A DNA stretch of 64,000 nucleotides. Origin: Deinococcus aquaedulcis (lineage in GTDB: Bacteria; Deinococcota; Deinococci; Deinococcales; Deinococcaceae). Under the pieces are notes generated by a model. That model saw only the letters and a program-made list of their open reading frames with translations, had not been told where the DNA came from and did no database searches. The stretch spans positions 434,001-498,000 of the forward strand of contig NZ_JAHRBL010000001.1 in NCBI RefSeq assembly GCF_019693445.1, written 5' to 3'. This document shows, piece by piece, positions 31,614-44,562 of this stretch (its first letter is position 1; each line of letters opens with the position of its first letter). Made by a program: the position numbers and the translations under genes.

Positions 31614-33563
31614 TCACCAGACCAGATCGGGCGGGGTGACCACCCGGTCGGCGGGCTGGTCGGTGAACAGGGTGTAGGTCAGGGTGTAGGTGCCGGGAAT
31701 CACGCGCGTCAGCACAATCGCGTCGCCCTCAAAGCGGGGATTGGTGTTGGCGAGGCTGGGGCCCTGCACCTGCAGCGGCCCGCGCACGGCCGGCTGCGCG
31801 CCGCCCGTGGGCAGGGGGTCGGTCAGGCGCACGTTCTCCAGCGTGCTGTCCACGGTCAGCACCAGGGTCACCTGATAGCCCTGCGCGGCGGCCTCCACAC
31901 TCTTTTGCAGGCTGGCGCGCGCGCCGCCCTCCACGGTACGGGTCACGTTGGCGCCCCCGGGGTTGCGCACCCGCGCCTGCCCGGTTACGCGCAGGGCGGC
32001 CGGGTCCAGCGTGGCCTCGGCGGTGTCGGTGCGGCACACGCGCACTGGCACCTTCAGGCGCAGCGGCTGCGCGGCGCTGAATTCACCGGCCACCTCCAGC
32101 GGGTAATCGCTGGTCCAGCCGGTTGGCAGGGTCAGGTTCAGGCGGCCCGGCAGGCGGTAGGGAAAGTCCGTCTTGGCCAGGGCGGTCAGCTGCGTCACGT
32201 CGCACACGTTCAGGATGTCCGGGGCCGTGACCAGCGTGAGGTCGGTGCGCACGCGGTACTCGATGGTCACGCGGCCCGCTGCGCCGTCGCTCACGCGGCC
32301 GGGCAGGGGCGGGGTGACCGTGCTGCCGGGAATGGGCGTGGGGGTCACCGGGTAGTCGCCGGGCGCCAGGGGCACCGTGGCCGGCGTGGTCAGCGTGCGC
32401 CCCGCCACCTCAAACGGCACGCCGCTGAGGGGAAGACGCTGGCCGCCGTACAGCGCCACCGCGTCCACCTGCAACTGCCCTTCCGGCGCGCGGGCCACAA
32501 AGCGCACCTTGGTAAAGCCCGGCTGGTAGCGAACTTCGGTGGGGGAGACCATGTTGCCGGTGCCAGTGACCAGCACCGAACTGACCGGCAGATACCCCGC
32601 CGGCAGCACCGGGCGAACCACCGTGTCGCCCACCAGGGTGTACGAGGCCCCAGGAATGGGGCGGCCCTGGGGGTCCACCACTTCCACCAGCAGCTGGTTG
32701 GCGATTTTCACCGTGTCGGGCAGGGTAAACCCGCCCACGCTGGCGCGCACCGCCTGTTCACCCAACCGGAAGCTGTAACGGATGGCGTTGCTGTACTGCT
32801 TGGTGGTGGGCAGCACCCGGATGTACATCCCCCACTCGCCCACCAGCGCCGGGGTGATGGCGAAGCTGTCGGTGGCCGTCTTGCCGTTGTCGCTGGGCGT
32901 GAGGTTCACGCGGGCGCCACCGGGCTGCACTGCCCACAGTTCCGCTTCCTGGGGGCCGTCCACGTCGTAATTCAGCAGGTTCAGGGTCTTGCCCACCCAG
33001 TCGGCAGTCACGTTCAGCCGGGCGGCCAGCAGCGGCTCGGCGTCGGTGCTGCGGGCGTTCACGCTGAAATCGCTGGTTTCCAGCACAAAGGGCGCGGCCA
33101 CCCGCAGGGCAAACGAGTTCTTGCCGTCGCCCCTGCTGGTGACCTTCAGGGTGTAGGTGCCCGCCGGCAGACCGCCCGCGAACAGGCCTTCCCAGGTGTG
33201 CTCGCGCCCCAGGCCGTAGCGGCGCTCGGTGACGGTGCCGCCGGGGCCGGTCAGGGTGAAGGTGGTTTCAAAGGGCTCGTTTTTCTTGTACAGCTCGTCG
33301 CCAAAGTACCCGTCGCCCCGGCGGCCGTCCACGTAGTCGGCAAGGTTAAAGCCCGGCGAGTACACCTCCAGCCCCAGCGGCCGACCGGCGTTCTGGGGCG
33401 AAACCCGGATTTCGTAGGATTCCTGGGCCTGCGGCCATTTTTCCCCCACCGACACCAGCGGCAGGATGCCGCCCGTCTGGGCGGCGGCGGCGGGGCTGAG
33501 CAGCAGGGCCCCGGCAAGAACCAGGGCGGCGGGCAGGGCGCGGGCAGAGAACAGGGTGGGCAT
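31614..33563 (-). CDS. Large secreted beta-rich protein (Ig/DUF11-like domains)
   Basis: A 649-residue exported protein with a signal peptide ([20 protein letters not shown] then LLSPAAAAQ). The mature chain is beta-rich. Residues 40-175 contain [11 protein letters not shown] and [21 protein letters not shown], resembling pre-peptidase C-terminal domains. The last 120 residues ([20 protein letters not shown]...[21 protein letters not shown]) resemble DUF11-type repeats of surface proteins. It has no membrane anchor other than the signal and few Cys. Surface-layer or envelope role is inferred. A TATGCT box lies 12 bases before the ATG. Confidence 0.7.
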   Translation of the reverse strand: MPTLFSARALPAALVLAGALLLSPAAAAQTGGILPLVSVGEKWPQAQESYEIRVSPQNAGRPLGLEVYSPGFNLADYVDGRRGDGYFGDELYKKNEPFETTFTLTGPGGTVTERRYGLGREHTWEGLFAGGLPAGTYTLKVTSRGDGKNSFALRVAAPFVLETSDFSVNARSTDAEPLLAARLNVTADWVGKTLNLLNYDVDGPQEAELWAVQPGGARVNLTPSDNGKTATDSFAITPALVGEWGMYIRVLPTTKQYSNAIRYSFRLGEQAVRASVGGFTLPDTVKIANQLLVEVVDPQGRPIPGASYTLVGDTVVRPVLPAGYLPVSSVLVTGTGNMVSPTEVRYQPGFTKVRFVARAPEGQLQVDAVALYGGQRLPLSGVPFEVAGRTLTTPATVPLAPGDYPVTPTPIPGSTVTPPLPGRVSDGAAGRVTIEYRVRTDLTLVTAPDILNVCDVTQLTALAKTDFPYRLPGRLNLTLPTGWTSDYPLEVAGEFSAAQPLRLKVPVRVCRTDTAEATLDPAALRVTGQARVRNPGGANVTRTVEGGARASLQKSVEAAAQGYQVTLVLTVDSTLENVRLTDPLPTGGAQPAVRGPLQVQGPSLANTNPRFEGDAIVLTRVIPGTYTLTYTLFTDQPADRVVTPPDLVW

Positions 33564-33745
33564 GAGCTGCCGCCCAGCATACCGCCGGCGTCTGGCGCTC
33601 AGCTCAGGTCCCTTCGCTGCCGATCTTCAGCTCAACCAAGCAAAGCGAGCAGCGAAAAACGTGCCTCGGACCGGGAATGAAAACGCTTCGGCACTTGTCT
33701 GAAGCATTGAAAGAGGAGGGGCGAGGCCCTTAGCATTCAGCCCTG

Positions 33746-34846
33746 ATGCGCCCTGCCCTCCCGCCCCTCCTGGCCGCCCGCGCCCGCGCCCTGCTGGGCG
33801 GCGAGGCGCTGCAGGCCAACCTCCGCGCCCTCTCGGCCCGGGCCGGCGCACCGCTGCTGCTGCCGGTCAAGGCCAATGCGTATGGGCACGGGCTAAGTGA
33901 GGTGGCCCACCTCGCTGCGCCCCACCCGAACCTCTGGGGCCTGGCGGTGGCGACCCCGCAGGAGGCAGCGGCACTGGCCGCGCTGAGGCTGGGCCGGCCC
34001 GTGGTGCTGCTGACCCCGCCCATGCCCCAGGAGGTGGCCCCCCTGGCCGACCTGGGCGTGCGCCTGCCCGTGGCTTCCCTGGCCGAAGCCGAGGCCCTGC
34101 CCAGCCACGCCCGCGCGCACCTGAAGGTGGACACCGGCATGAACCGCCTGGGTGCCCGCCCCGAAGACGCCGTGGCCGTGGGCCGCCGACTGGCCGAGCG
34201 GGGCCTGCTAGAAGGCGTGTACACCCACTTCGCCACCGCCGACGAGCCCGACCCCCGCTTTGCCCACGAGCAACTGCGCCGCTTTCAGGGGGTGCTCTCG
34301 GCCCTGCCCGAGACGCCAGCGCCGCTGCTGGTGCATGCCGCCAATGGGGGCGCGGTCCTGAGCTTCGGGGCGCTGCCGGGCATGGCCTTGGCCCGCCCCG
34401 GGCTGGCTGCCTACGGCTTTGCGCCCGCCCACCTGCACCGTGTTGTGCCCCTGACCCCGGTGATGACCTTGCAGGCCCGGATCACGCACCTGCACACGGC
34501 GCGGGCCGGCGAAACGGTCAGCTACGGCGCCCTGTGGCGCGCGGCGCAGGACACCTGGGTCGCCACCGTGGGTCTGGGCTACGGCGACGGCTATCCCCGC
34601 AATGCCACCGGGCAGGCGCAGGTGCTGGTGGCCGGCGAGCGCCGCCCGGTGCTGGGCCGCATCTGCATGGACCAGCTGATGGTGGACGTCACAGGCCTGG
34701 ACGTCCAGGTGGGCGACTGGGTGACCCTGTGGACCAGCCAAGGCGTCACGGTGACGGATGTGGCGGCCTGGGGCGGCACCGTGGAATACGAGGTGCTGAC
34801 CGGGGTGGGGGAACGGGTAGAGAGGGTTGTGGGCCGTGGGGTGTAG
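33746..34846 (+). CDS. alr: Alanine racemase
   Basis: A 366-residue fold-type III PLP enzyme. PLP Lys42 is in LLPVKANAYGHGLSEV and the second catalytic Tyr260 in AGETVSYGALWRA. HLKVDTGMNRLG, VATVGLGYGDGYPR and GRICMDQLMVDVT complete the signature. It makes D-alanine for peptidoglycan. TAGCAT precedes the ATG by 9 bases. The gene is convergent with the rseP end of the minus-strand core operon and shares a bidirectional hairpin with it. Confidence 0.95.
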   Translation: MRPALPPLLAARARALLGGEALQANLRALSARAGAPLLLPVKANAYGHGLSEVAHLAAPHPNLWGLAVATPQEAAALAALRLGRPVVLLTPPMPQEVAPLADLGVRLPVASLAEAEALPSHARAHLKVDTGMNRLGARPEDAVAVGRRLAERGLLEGVYTHFATADEPDPRFAHEQLRRFQGVLSALPETPAPLLVHAANGGAVLSFGALPGMALARPGLAAYGFAPAHLHRVVPLTPVMTLQARITHLHTARAGETVSYGALWRAAQDTWVATVGLGYGDGYPRNATGQAQVLVAGERRPVLGRICMDQLMVDVTGLDVQVGDWVTLWTSQGVTVTDVAAWGGTVEYEVLTGVGERVERVVGRGV

Positions 34847-34891
34847 GTTGTGTGGGTTTCCTACAACCCATTCCCCACAACCTACATCCCC
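34838..34891. terminator. Long hairpin between convergent alr and rseP, GTGGGTTG-type
   Basis: Arms GGGGTGTAGGTTGTGTGGG and CCCCACAACCTACATCCCC pair over about 18 bp across a 16-base loop that itself holds CTACAACCCA. It fills the gap between the two stop codons. The T/A run next to it is part of the rseP 3' end. A related dyad occurs at 38158-38215. Confidence 0.7.
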
Positions 34892-36006
34892 TTAAAAAAA
34901 CCGCGTGACGTCCCGCACCACCACAAACACCATCAGCGCCATGACCAGGGCAAAGCCGGCGAGGTTAATCGCCTGCTCCTGCTGAAAGCTGAGGGGTCGG
35001 CCGCGCAGGGCGCCCACCAGCACCAGCAGAATGCGCCCGCCGTCCAGACCCGGAATGGGCAGCAGATTGAAAAACGCCAGCGAGAGATTCAGCAGGATGG
35101 CCACCTGAAGCAGCGCCCAGGGGCTGACGGCGGCGGCCCGGCTGACAATCTCGGCGGTGCCGATGGGTCCGCTCACGTTCTCGTCGCGTGAGAGGTCCAG
35201 GGTAAAGAAGCGCTGGAACAGGCCCGCAAAGGAGCGCAACACCTGCGGCACCGCCTCGGCTGTGACCTGCCAGGAGCGCACGAACGCCGTGCCCACGCCC
35301 ACCGGCGCCACATCTGGGCCGTAGCGGATGCCCAGCAGCTGCCGCTGGCCGCCCTGCACCGGGCTCCAGTCGAATCGCACCTCGCGCGGCTGCCCGGCGC
35401 GCTCCACGGTGAAGGTGTGGGGGCCCGGCCGGGTCAGCACCTCGCGCAGCCCCTCCCAGCCGGCCACGGGGCGGCCCCCCACCTCGGCCGAATCGGGAAT
35501 GTCGCGGCCGTTGATGGCGGTGATCACGTCGCCCGTCTGCAGGCCCAGCGCCTGGGCCCGCGAGCCGGCCACCACCTCTTCAATCCGGGCCCGGTCTGGC
35601 TGCGGCACGCCCTGGGCGCTGAAATTCACCGTCATTAGCGCCACGGCCAGCAGCAGGTTCACCAGGGGCCCAGCCAGCAGCACCGCCACCTTGCCCCAGG
35701 CAGGCAGCGCCGCAAAGCCCCGGGTGGGCTGGCGGTGACCGCCCTGGCCGTCGTCTTCCGGGGCCATGCCGTCAATCTCCACGTAGCCGCCGATGGGCAG
35801 CAGCGAGAGCCGCCACTCGGTGCCGCGCCAGAGGCGGCGCAGGAGCACCGGCCCCATACCAATGCTGAACGACTGCACGGCCACGCCCTGCCAGCGGGCC
35901 AGTGCGTAGTGCGCCAGTTCGTGAATAAAGGTGGCGGCGCTGATAATCAGCAGCGTCCACAGCAGCCCCAGCGGGGTCAGGGCGGCAGCAATGCCTTCCA
36001 GAACAT

Positions 36007-36010
<4 letters not shown>
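34892..36010 (-). CDS. rseP: Site-2 protease RseP-like, PDZ-containing (RIP metalloprotease)
   Basis: A 372-residue intramembrane zinc protease. The HExxH is in [14 protein letters not shown] (His30, Glu31, His34) and the third ligand in [13 protein letters not shown] near the C-terminus. A PDZ domain lies between ([21 protein letters not shown]). It cuts transmembrane anti-sigma factors or signal peptides within the membrane. GTG at 36010 overlaps the dxr stop (GTGA). It is the last gene of the rpsB-to-rseP run, its usual position in many bacteria. Confidence 0.94.
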
Positions 36011-37194
<1,184 letters not shown>

Positions 37195-37254
37195 TGCGGC
37201 CATGCTAGTGGAAGACCCGCCCCAAAGCTGTGGGCAAAGGCCCCGGAAACGCCA

Positions 37255-37282
37255 AGCGGGCGACCTCCGCAGGCCGCCCGCT
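37255..37282 (-). terminator. Stem-loop between cdsA and dxr
   Basis: An 8-bp stem AGCGGGCG/CGCCCGCT with a 12-base loop, just past the cdsA stop. There is no T-run on the minus strand, so it may be a processing or pause site rather than a full terminator. Confidence 0.5.
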
Positions 37283-37307
37283 CTTCTCCTGCTCCCCTCC
37301 CACGGCC

Positions 37308-38138
37308 CTACCGCGTAAACACGCTGATGTTCAGAAACAGATAGGTGGCGGGCACGGCGAACAGCAGGCTGTCCACCCGGTCCAGAAAGCCGCCGTGGCC
37401 GGGCAGGCTGGTGCCGCTGTCCTTGGTTTTCAGCGCGCGCTTGAGCAGGCTCTCGGCGAGGTCGCCCAATTGGCTGGCGCTGGCCACCAGAATGGAATAG
37501 AGCAGCGCCTCGAACGGTGTCCAGATGTGGGTGAGGGTGGTCAGGCCCAGCACCATCAGGAAGCTGAACAGCAGCCCCCCAATCGAGCCTTCCACCGTTT
37601 TGCCAGGGCTGACTTCCGGGGCCAGTTTGCGCCGCCCGAAAAAGTGGCCCACAAAGTACCCGCCGATATCCGCCGCGAAGGTCGCCAGCAGCGGCAGGGC
37701 AAAGTACAGCAGGCCGTCATGCCCATCCGGGCTGTAGCGCAGCAGCAGGAAATAGCCCAGCAGCCACGGGATGTACAGCAGCCCGAAAATGGAGTACACA
37801 ATGCGCTCCAGGGGCCGCTCGCCGGGGCGGATCACCTCCACCACCAGAAAGTAGCCAATCGCCACCGTCAGCACTGCTTCGCGCCACGAGCCCCCGGGCC
37901 AGGGCGTTCCGGGCCACATGGGCAGGCTGGCCACCAGCAGCGCGGCGGCAAAGACCCCCAGGCTCATGCGCCGCACGTCGATGTCGTTGCGGTCCAGCAT
38001 GCGGATGTACTCGCGTAGCGCCATGACCGCCACCACGATCAAGGCGGGCAGCAGCGCCCCCCAGCCGATCCACACGACCACGCTGAGAATGACAAACCCC
38101 ACCACGCTGGTGAGGATGCGGCTGCTCAGCGACTCCAT
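37308..38138 (-). CDS. cdsA: Phosphatidate cytidylyltransferase
   Basis: A 276-residue integral membrane enzyme with about eight helices. The CDS signature is seen in [18 protein letters not shown] and [34 protein letters not shown]. It makes CDP-diacylglycerol for phospholipid synthesis. The ATG at 38138 has GAGAGGGG upstream; a longer frame reaches into the intergenic repeat and is not used. Its place between frr and dxr is the conserved order. Confidence 0.95.
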   Translation of the reverse strand: MESLSSRILTSVVGFVILSVVVWIGWGALLPALIVVAVMALREYIRMLDRNDIDVRRMSLGVFAAALLVASLPMWPGTPWPGGSWREAVLTVAIGYFLVVEVIRPGERPLERIVYSIFGLLYIPWLLGYFLLLRYSPDGHDGLLYFALPLLATFAADIGGYFVGHFFGRRKLAPEVSPGKTVEGSIGGLLFSFLMVLGLTTLTHIWTPFEALLYSILVASASQLGDLAESLLKRALKTKDSGTSLPGHGGFLDRVDSLLFAVPATYLFLNISVFTR

Positions 38139-38157
38139 GCTGCCCCTCTCAGAAGGG

Positions 38158-38215
38158 ATGTGGGCTGTGGGTTGTCGGTGGTGAGCACGGCCCCACCCCC
38201 CACAACCCACCCCCC
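38158..38215. repeat. GTGGGTTG-type dyad between frr and cdsA
   Basis: ATGTGGGCTGTGGGTTGT pairs with CCCCACAACCCACCCCCCAC across a GC-rich loop. Sequence and structure resemble the alr-rseP hairpin at 34838, built from the same TGTGGGTTG/CAACCCACA unit. It may be an REP-like element or attenuator inside the operon. Confidence 0.5.
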
Positions 38216-38235
38216 ACGACCGGCGCGCAGCGCCT

Positions 38236-38787
38236 TCACCCGAGGATTTCCTGCTCCTTCTTCTGGAAGGTGGTGTCTACCTTGGCCACGAACTCGTCGG
38301 TGAGTTTCTGCACCTCGCCCTCGCCGCGCTTGATGTCGTCGTCGCCCATGCCCTCGACCTTCTTCACTTCATCCAGCGCGTGCTTGCGGATGTTGCGAAT
38401 GGCAATGCGGGCGTCCTCGGCGTAGTTCTTGGCGTTCTTGACCAGGTCCTTGCGGCGCTCCTCGGTCAGCATGGGCAGCGAGATAAAGATGGTGTCGCCC
38501 TTGTTGTTGGGGTTCAGGCCCAGGTCGCTGTCGCGGATCGCCTTTTCAATGGGGTTCAGCGCGCCCCGGTCCCAGGGCGTGATGACCAGCGTGCGGGCGT
38601 CGGGGGTGGTGATGCTGGCGACCTGATCAATGGGCATGGTGGAGCCGTAGTAGTCCACCAGCACCTTTTTCAGAATGCCGGGGTTGGCGCGGCCCGTGCG
38701 CAGCACCGAGAGGTTGTTTTCCAGCGCTTCAATCGCCTTGCCCATCTTCTCGCGGGCGTCGGCCTGGATGGATTTCATGTCAGCCAT
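38236..38787 (-). CDS. frr: Ribosome recycling factor
   Basis: A 183-residue protein with the family order: MEKM-like start ([19 protein letters not shown]), [61 protein letters not shown] and a coiled C-terminus. It splits post-termination ribosomes with EF-G. AAGGAGA precedes the ATG, and a TACACT -10 box about 30 bases upstream suggests an internal promoter after pyrH. Confidence 0.97.
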   Translation of the reverse strand: MADMKSIQADAREKMGKAIEALENNLSVLRTGRANPGILKKVLVDYYGSTMPIDQVASITTPDARTLVITPWDRGALNPIEKAIRDSDLGLNPNNKGDTIFISLPMLTEERRKDLVKNAKNYAEDARIAIRNIRKHALDEVKKVEGMGDDDIKRGEGEVQKLTDEFVAKVDTTFQKKEQEILG

Positions 38788-38944
38788 GGGAAAGTCTCCT
38801 TACGGGGAAGTGGGGTCAGTGTAAAGGATGGGGAGGCGGCAGGCAGGAGGCGGGGCGCGGTGAAAGGCATGGTGGCTGCCTTGCAGGTGAGCGTGATAGC
38901 CAGCCCCCCTGTCATCCCGCGCACCGCTCCTCGCACCCCGCTGC

Positions 38945-39736
<792 letters not shown>

Positions 39737-39741
39737 TCAGG

Positions 39742-39764
39742 AAAAAGGCCCCTTCTCAGGGGCC
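39742..39764 (-). terminator. Terminator after tsf
   Basis: On the minus strand GGCCCC/GGGGCC closes a 6-base loop and is followed by CTTTTTCC, directly after the tsf stop. pyrH downstream probably also has its own promoter. Another 9-bp stem, CCGGCAGCC/GGCTGCCGG, lies near 39693-39719. Confidence 0.8.
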
Positions 39765-39774
39765 CTGTTCAGAT

Positions 39775-40569
39775 TTACGCGCCGATCTCGAAGCGCACGA
39801 AGCGCTTGACCTTGGCGTCGCCCAGGTACTTGGCAACGGTCAGGCTGTTGTCCTTCACGAAGGCCTGCTCGGGCAGCACCTTCTCGGAGTAGAACTTGCC
39901 GATCTGGCCCTCGACGATCTTCTCGACGATCTGCTGGGGCTTGCCCTCGTTCAGCGCCTTGTTCGTGAGGATTTCGCGCTCTTTCTCGATGTCGCTGCTG
40001 TTCACTTCGTCGCGGGTCAGGAACTGCGGGCGCTCGGCGGCCACGTGCAGGGCCACGTCCTTGGCCTTGGTGTCGTCGCCGCCTTCCACGTCCACCAGCA
40101 CGCCAATCTTGCCGTTGCTGTGCACGTAGCCGGCCACGGTGCTGCCTTCCAGGTAGGCCACGCGGTTCAGGACGATGTTCTCGCCGATCTTACCGGCGGT
40201 CGCGGCGACCAGGGTGGCGACAGTCTCGCCGTTCACGCTGAAGTTCTTGAATTCTTCGAGGTCGCTCGTCTTGGCGTCCAGCGCGGCCTGGGCCAGCTGC
40301 TCCACCACGGCCTGGAAGTCGCTGTTGCGGGCGACGAAGTCGGTTTCGCTGTTCACTTCCACGATGGCGGCGCGGTTGCCGTCCACCTTGAAGCGCACGA
40401 TGCCTTCCTTGGCTTCGCGGTCACCCTTCTTCACGGCCTTGGCAATGCCGCGCTCGCGCAGCAGGGCAATGGCCTTGTCTTCGTCGTTGCCGGCGTCGGC
40501 CAGGGCCTTTTTCACGTCCATCATGCCTGCGCCCGTCAGTTCACGGAGTTTCTTGATCGATTCCAGCAT
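39775..40569 (-). CDS. tsf: Elongation factor Ts
   Basis: A 264-residue protein. The N-terminal UBA-like module is IKKLRELTGAGMMDVKKALADAG with the signature motif, followed by AVKKGDREAKEGIVRF and NSETDFVARN. It regenerates EF-Tu-GTP. The ATG at 40569 follows GGGAGGG and matches the family start; a longer upstream frame is not used. It follows rpsB after a 106-base gap that contains an attenuator-like hairpin. Confidence 0.97.
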   Translation of the reverse strand: MLESIKKLRELTGAGMMDVKKALADAGNDEDKAIALLRERGIAKAVKKGDREAKEGIVRFKVDGNRAAIVEVNSETDFVARNSDFQAVVEQLAQAALDAKTSDLEEFKNFSVNGETVATLVAATAGKIGENIVLNRVAYLEGSTVAGYVHSNGKIGVLVDVEGGDDTKAKDVALHVAAERPQFLTRDEVNSSDIEKEREILTNKALNEGKPQQIVEKIVEGQIGKFYSEKVLPEQAFVKDNSLTVAKYLGDAKVKRFVRFEIGA

Positions 40570-40616
40570 GGGTATCCCTCCTGGGAAAGAAAGTGAAGCG
40601 GCTTTGGTGCGGCTTG

Positions 40617-40664
40617 AAAAAGGGGCGGTCCGGGCAAAGCACCTTCGCCGGACGCAGCCCCCTT
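40617..40664 (-). terminator. Attenuator-like terminator between rpsB and tsf
   Basis: On the minus strand a long GC stem, AAGGGGGCTGCGTCCGG pairing with CCGGACCGCCCCTT, is followed by TTTTTC. It lies 12 bases after the rpsB stop, so it may lower tsf read-through or end the rpsB mRNA. Confidence 0.75.
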
Positions 40665-40675
40665 CCGGCCTCTGT

Positions 40676-41425
40676 TTAGGCTTCGATGCTCTCGGTGTCT
40701 TCGGTCTGCTCGGCGCCGCCCTCGGCCGCGCCCACATCTTCGCCGCCGCCGCGCGCTTCGACCAGCAGGTCGCCGATGCGGTGGGTGATCAGCTGGATGG
40801 AACGGATGGCGTCGTCGTTGCCGGGCACGATGTAGTCAATGACATCCGGGTCAGAGTCCGTGTCAGCCAGGGCGATCACGGGGATGCCCAGACGGTTGGC
40901 TTCCTGCACGGCGATAACTTCCTTGGTGGGGTCCACCACGAAGATCGCGTCGGGCAGGCGGCTCATCTTGCGGATGCCGCCCACGAAGCGCTGCAGGCGC
41001 TCGCGCTCGGCGGCCAGCTTGATGCGCTCGGCCTTCAGGCGGTCATTGACGCGGCCGGACTCGAACATATCGTCGAGTTCGTTCAGGCGATCAATGCGGG
41101 TGCGCATGGTCTTGAAGTTGGTGAGCATGCCGCCCAGCCAGCGGCTGGTCACGAAGGGCATGCCGGTGCGGCGGGCTTCCAGTTCCACGATTTCCTGGGC
41201 CTGCTTCTTGGTGCCCACGAACAGGATGACGCCGCCGCGCTCGGCGAGGTCCTTGATGAAGTCGAAGGAGCGGTCCACCTGCTTGAGGGTTTTCTGCAGG
41301 TCGATGATGAAAATGCCGTTGCGCTCGGCGAAGATGAAACGCTTGAACTTGGGGTTCCAGCGCTTGGTTTCGTGGCCGAAGTGCACGCCCGCTTCCAGCA
41401 GCTGCTTCATGGAGATGTACGACAT
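40676..41425 (-). CDS. rpsB: Ribosomal protein S2
   Basis: A 249-residue protein. It begins [20 protein letters not shown], then [53 protein letters not shown] and [18 protein letters not shown], all S2 hallmarks, with an acidic C-terminal tail. It is the first gene of the run rpsB-tsf-pyrH-frr-cdsA-dxr-rseP. CTCAGGAGT precedes the ATG. Confidence 0.98.
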   Translation of the reverse strand: MSYISMKQLLEAGVHFGHETKRWNPKFKRFIFAERNGIFIIDLQKTLKQVDRSFDFIKDLAERGGVILFVGTKKQAQEIVELEARRTGMPFVTSRWLGGMLTNFKTMRTRIDRLNELDDMFESGRVNDRLKAERIKLAAERERLQRFVGGIRKMSRLPDAIFVVDPTKEVIAVQEANRLGIPVIALADTDSDPDVIDYIVPGNDDAIRSIQLITHRIGDLLVEARGGGEDVGAAEGGAEQTEDTESIEA

Positions 41426-41556
41426 GGAAACTCCTGAGCGTTGAGTGGGAAAAAGTTTGCCGTCCGCGTGCCAGCCCCGCGTTCAGGGGCCAGGCCCAGG
41501 CGCGACGCTCGAGCGCGCACAGGCAGGGTCACGGGGGCACCCAAACGGAGAGTATA
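41426..41556 (-). promoter_or_regulatory. rpsB promoter and about 120-base leader
   Basis: On the minus strand a near-consensus TATACT (41551-41556) lies about 125 bases upstream of the rpsB ATG. The resulting leader is GC-rich, can form several stems, and ends in AAACTTTTTCCCACTC before the ribosome binding site. A leader this long fits autoregulation by S2, as known for rpsB in other bacteria; this is inference. Confidence 0.5.
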
Positions 41557-41564
41557 GACCAATT

Positions 41565-42368
41565 TCACAGCGCGGGGGAGAGGCGCAGGGCTTCCTGGGC
41601 GACCTCCAGTGTCTGCCGGGCCATGTCGGTCTGATCTTCTTCCGTATGCCACGCCGCCGATAAGCCCGCGTAGGCCGCCACCCAGGCCAGCAGGCGGGCG
41701 TGGTCCAGCCCCGCAGCGGCGGCAAGCACGCCCGCCTGCCGCGCCAGTCGCCCGGGCTGCGTTGCCACCTCCAGCGAGGGGTTGCACAGCATGTTGGCGA
41801 AATCAAAGGTTCGCTCGCCAATCAACCCCTTGGGATCGATCACCAGCCAGCCGCGTTCTGCGCTGTGCAGGACATTGCCGTGATGCAGGTCGCCATGCAG
41901 GGGGCGCACGTCCCGGGGCGAGGCCAGCAGGGTCTGGGCCACCCGCCAGCACTGCGCGAACAGATCGCTCTGCGTGGAAGCGTCAAAAAGGGCCTCAAAC
42001 CACCAGTCCAGAGGAAGAAGTTGGCGTGGCGGATCAGGGCGGGGGAGATGCACCTGCGCGGCGGCCTGACACAGAATCCGGCTGGCGTCATCGTCTTGGC
42101 CTGCCGCTACCATCGCCATCAGGTCGTGTGCGCCTTCAACCCGTTCCAGCACAACCGCGCGCCTACCCTGGCGGTACACCTGCGCGGCGCCCACGCCGCC
42201 TAGCCACACCATCAGGAGGTTTCCGCGCCGCTCTTCCTCGCTCCTGGCCACTTTCAGCATGGCTTTTCTGCCCTGCCAGCGTACCGGGCACAGGTCGCTG
42301 CTGTGGGTGGCAAAGGGCTCGCCGTCCGGTTCCAGACCCCAACGTCGGATATAGGTCTGTGCCCTCAT
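41565..42368 (-). CDS. Aminoglycoside/hydroxyurea phosphotransferase-like kinase, APH(6) type
   Basis: About 267 residues. The kinase catalytic loop is PLHGDLHHGNVLHS, followed by WLVIDPKGLIGERTFDFANML, which supplies the metal-binding Asp. LDWWFEALF and the N-terminal SSDLCPVRWQGRKAMLKVA match the aminoglycoside/hydroxyurea kinase family (StrB-like). In an environmental genome such genes are often intrinsic and their substrate may be a sugar or another small molecule. The ATG at 42368 lies 6 bases after CAGACT. It diverges from uppP. Confidence 0.85.
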   Translation of the reverse strand: MRAQTYIRRWGLEPDGEPFATHSSDLCPVRWQGRKAMLKVARSEEERRGNLLMVWLGGVGAAQVYRQGRRAVVLERVEGAHDLMAMVAAGQDDDASRILCQAAAQVHLPRPDPPRQLLPLDWWFEALFDASTQSDLFAQCWRVAQTLLASPRDVRPLHGDLHHGNVLHSAERGWLVIDPKGLIGERTFDFANMLCNPSLEVATQPGRLARQAGVLAAAAGLDHARLLAWVAAYAGLSAAWHTEEDQTDMARQTLEVAQEALRLSPAL

Positions 42369-42429
42369 CCCCTCAGTCTGCACCTTCCGGCGGACGCCAC
42401 TGCCGCTTCAGGCCGTACACTGGCGCCTT

Positions 42430-43257
42430 ATGGACTGGTTGTACGCCATTGTGTATGGGATCGTCGAGGGAATCACTGAATTCCTGCCCATCAGTTCCAC
42501 CGGGCACCTGATCCTGACGGGCAACCTGATGGGCGTGCCCTGGACCAAGGAGGTCAAGGACGCCTTTGAGGTGGTGATTCAGGGCGGCGCCATTCTGAGC
42601 GTGCTGGTGTACTACTGGCGCGACTTTCTGAAGATCCGGCATGTGGGCAGTGACCCGACCCAGCGCACCCTGTGGCTGGGGGTACTGGTGGCGTGTATTC
42701 CGGCGGTGGTGCTGGGCCTGCTGTTTGGCGACGCCATCAAGGCGTTCCTGTTTCGCCCCAGCGTGGTGGCCTGGGCCCTGATCGTGGGCGGCGTGCTGAT
42801 GTGGCTCATCGAAAGCCGCAAGGTGACGCCGAACGTAGACGCCATTGAAAAGATCGGCGTGAAGCGCTCGTTCCTGATCGGCGCGCTGCAGTGCCTCGCG
42901 CTGCTGTGGCCGGGGTTCTCGCGCAGCGCCAGTTCCATCCTGGGCGGCATGGTGCTGGGCCTGGACCGCGCCACCGCCACCAAGTTCAGCTTTTACCTGG
43001 GCGTGCCCACCCTGGGCGGCGCCGCCCTGCTGAACCTGATTCAGGAGCGCGAACTGATTTTCCGTGAGATTGGCCTCGCCAACGTGCTGCTGGGCGCCGG
43101 GGTCAGCTTCGTCACCGCCTACCTTGCTATTGGCTGGCTGCTGAAGTTCGTCTCCACCAACACCTTCAAGGGCTTCGCGGTCTACCGCGTGGTGGTGGGC
43201 GCCTTGATTCTGGTGCTGATCGCCACAGGCGTGATGACCAACGGCAATCTGGCCTGA
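42430..43257 (+). CDS. uppP: Undecaprenyl-diphosphatase
   Basis: A 275-residue polytopic enzyme of the BacA type. The first conserved block is GIVEGITEFLPISSTGHLIL, with the catalytic Glu and Ser/His. The second is CLALLWPGFSRSASSILGGM. About eight membrane helices are seen. It recycles undecaprenyl diphosphate for peptidoglycan and also confers bacitracin tolerance. TACACT lies 8 bases before the ATG, so it is leaderless. It is a single gene, possibly followed by the hairpin-rich region downstream. Confidence 0.96.
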   Translation: MDWLYAIVYGIVEGITEFLPISSTGHLILTGNLMGVPWTKEVKDAFEVVIQGGAILSVLVYYWRDFLKIRHVGSDPTQRTLWLGVLVACIPAVVLGLLFGDAIKAFLFRPSVVAWALIVGGVLMWLIESRKVTPNVDAIEKIGVKRSFLIGALQCLALLWPGFSRSASSILGGMVLGLDRATATKFSFYLGVPTLGGAALLNLIQERELIFREIGLANVLLGAGVSFVTAYLAIGWLLKFVSTNTFKGFAVYRVVVGALILVLIATGVMTNGNLA

Positions 43258-43558
43258 GCAAAGAGGGGGCCGCTTTCGGGCTCAACGAGTGGGTTGACAG
43301 AGATGAGGCGTGGGGGTGTTGATCCTCGGAAGGCCCACCCGCTCTGAGGGCGCTCCCAAGACCACTGCGCCCCACCACAACCCAAGCCGGCGGGCTTGCC
43401 CAGGCGGCGCAGGGAATGAGCGAGCCCCCTGCGCCGCTGCGCTTTCGGTGTTCGGCAGCGGAACAAAGAAGTTCGCTGCCGGGTTTGGGGTGTGGACACT
43501 TTGCCCGGTCCTTGGTCTGCTCCCCGACTCGCCTAAGCCCATCTGCCAGAATGCCCCG
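43258..43558. other. Hairpin-rich gene-free region
   Basis: Three successive stem-loops: AAGCC/GGCTT (43384-43397), GGCGCAGGG/CCCTGCGCC (43406-43435) and CGGCAGCG(G)AAC/GTTCGCTGCCG (43453-43481). None is followed by a T-run. An in-frame extension of the downstream gene runs through here but looks non-coding. The -10 CAGAAT for the next gene lies at 43547-43552. Confidence 0.5.
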
Positions 43559-44557
<999 letters not shown>

Positions 44558-44562
44558 ACCGT

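Noticed and set aside
41565..42368. Acquired antibiotic-resistance gene
   Set aside because: The kinase resembles APH(6), but no mobile element is near and its GC content and leaderless promoter match the neighbours, so an intrinsic gene is more likely.
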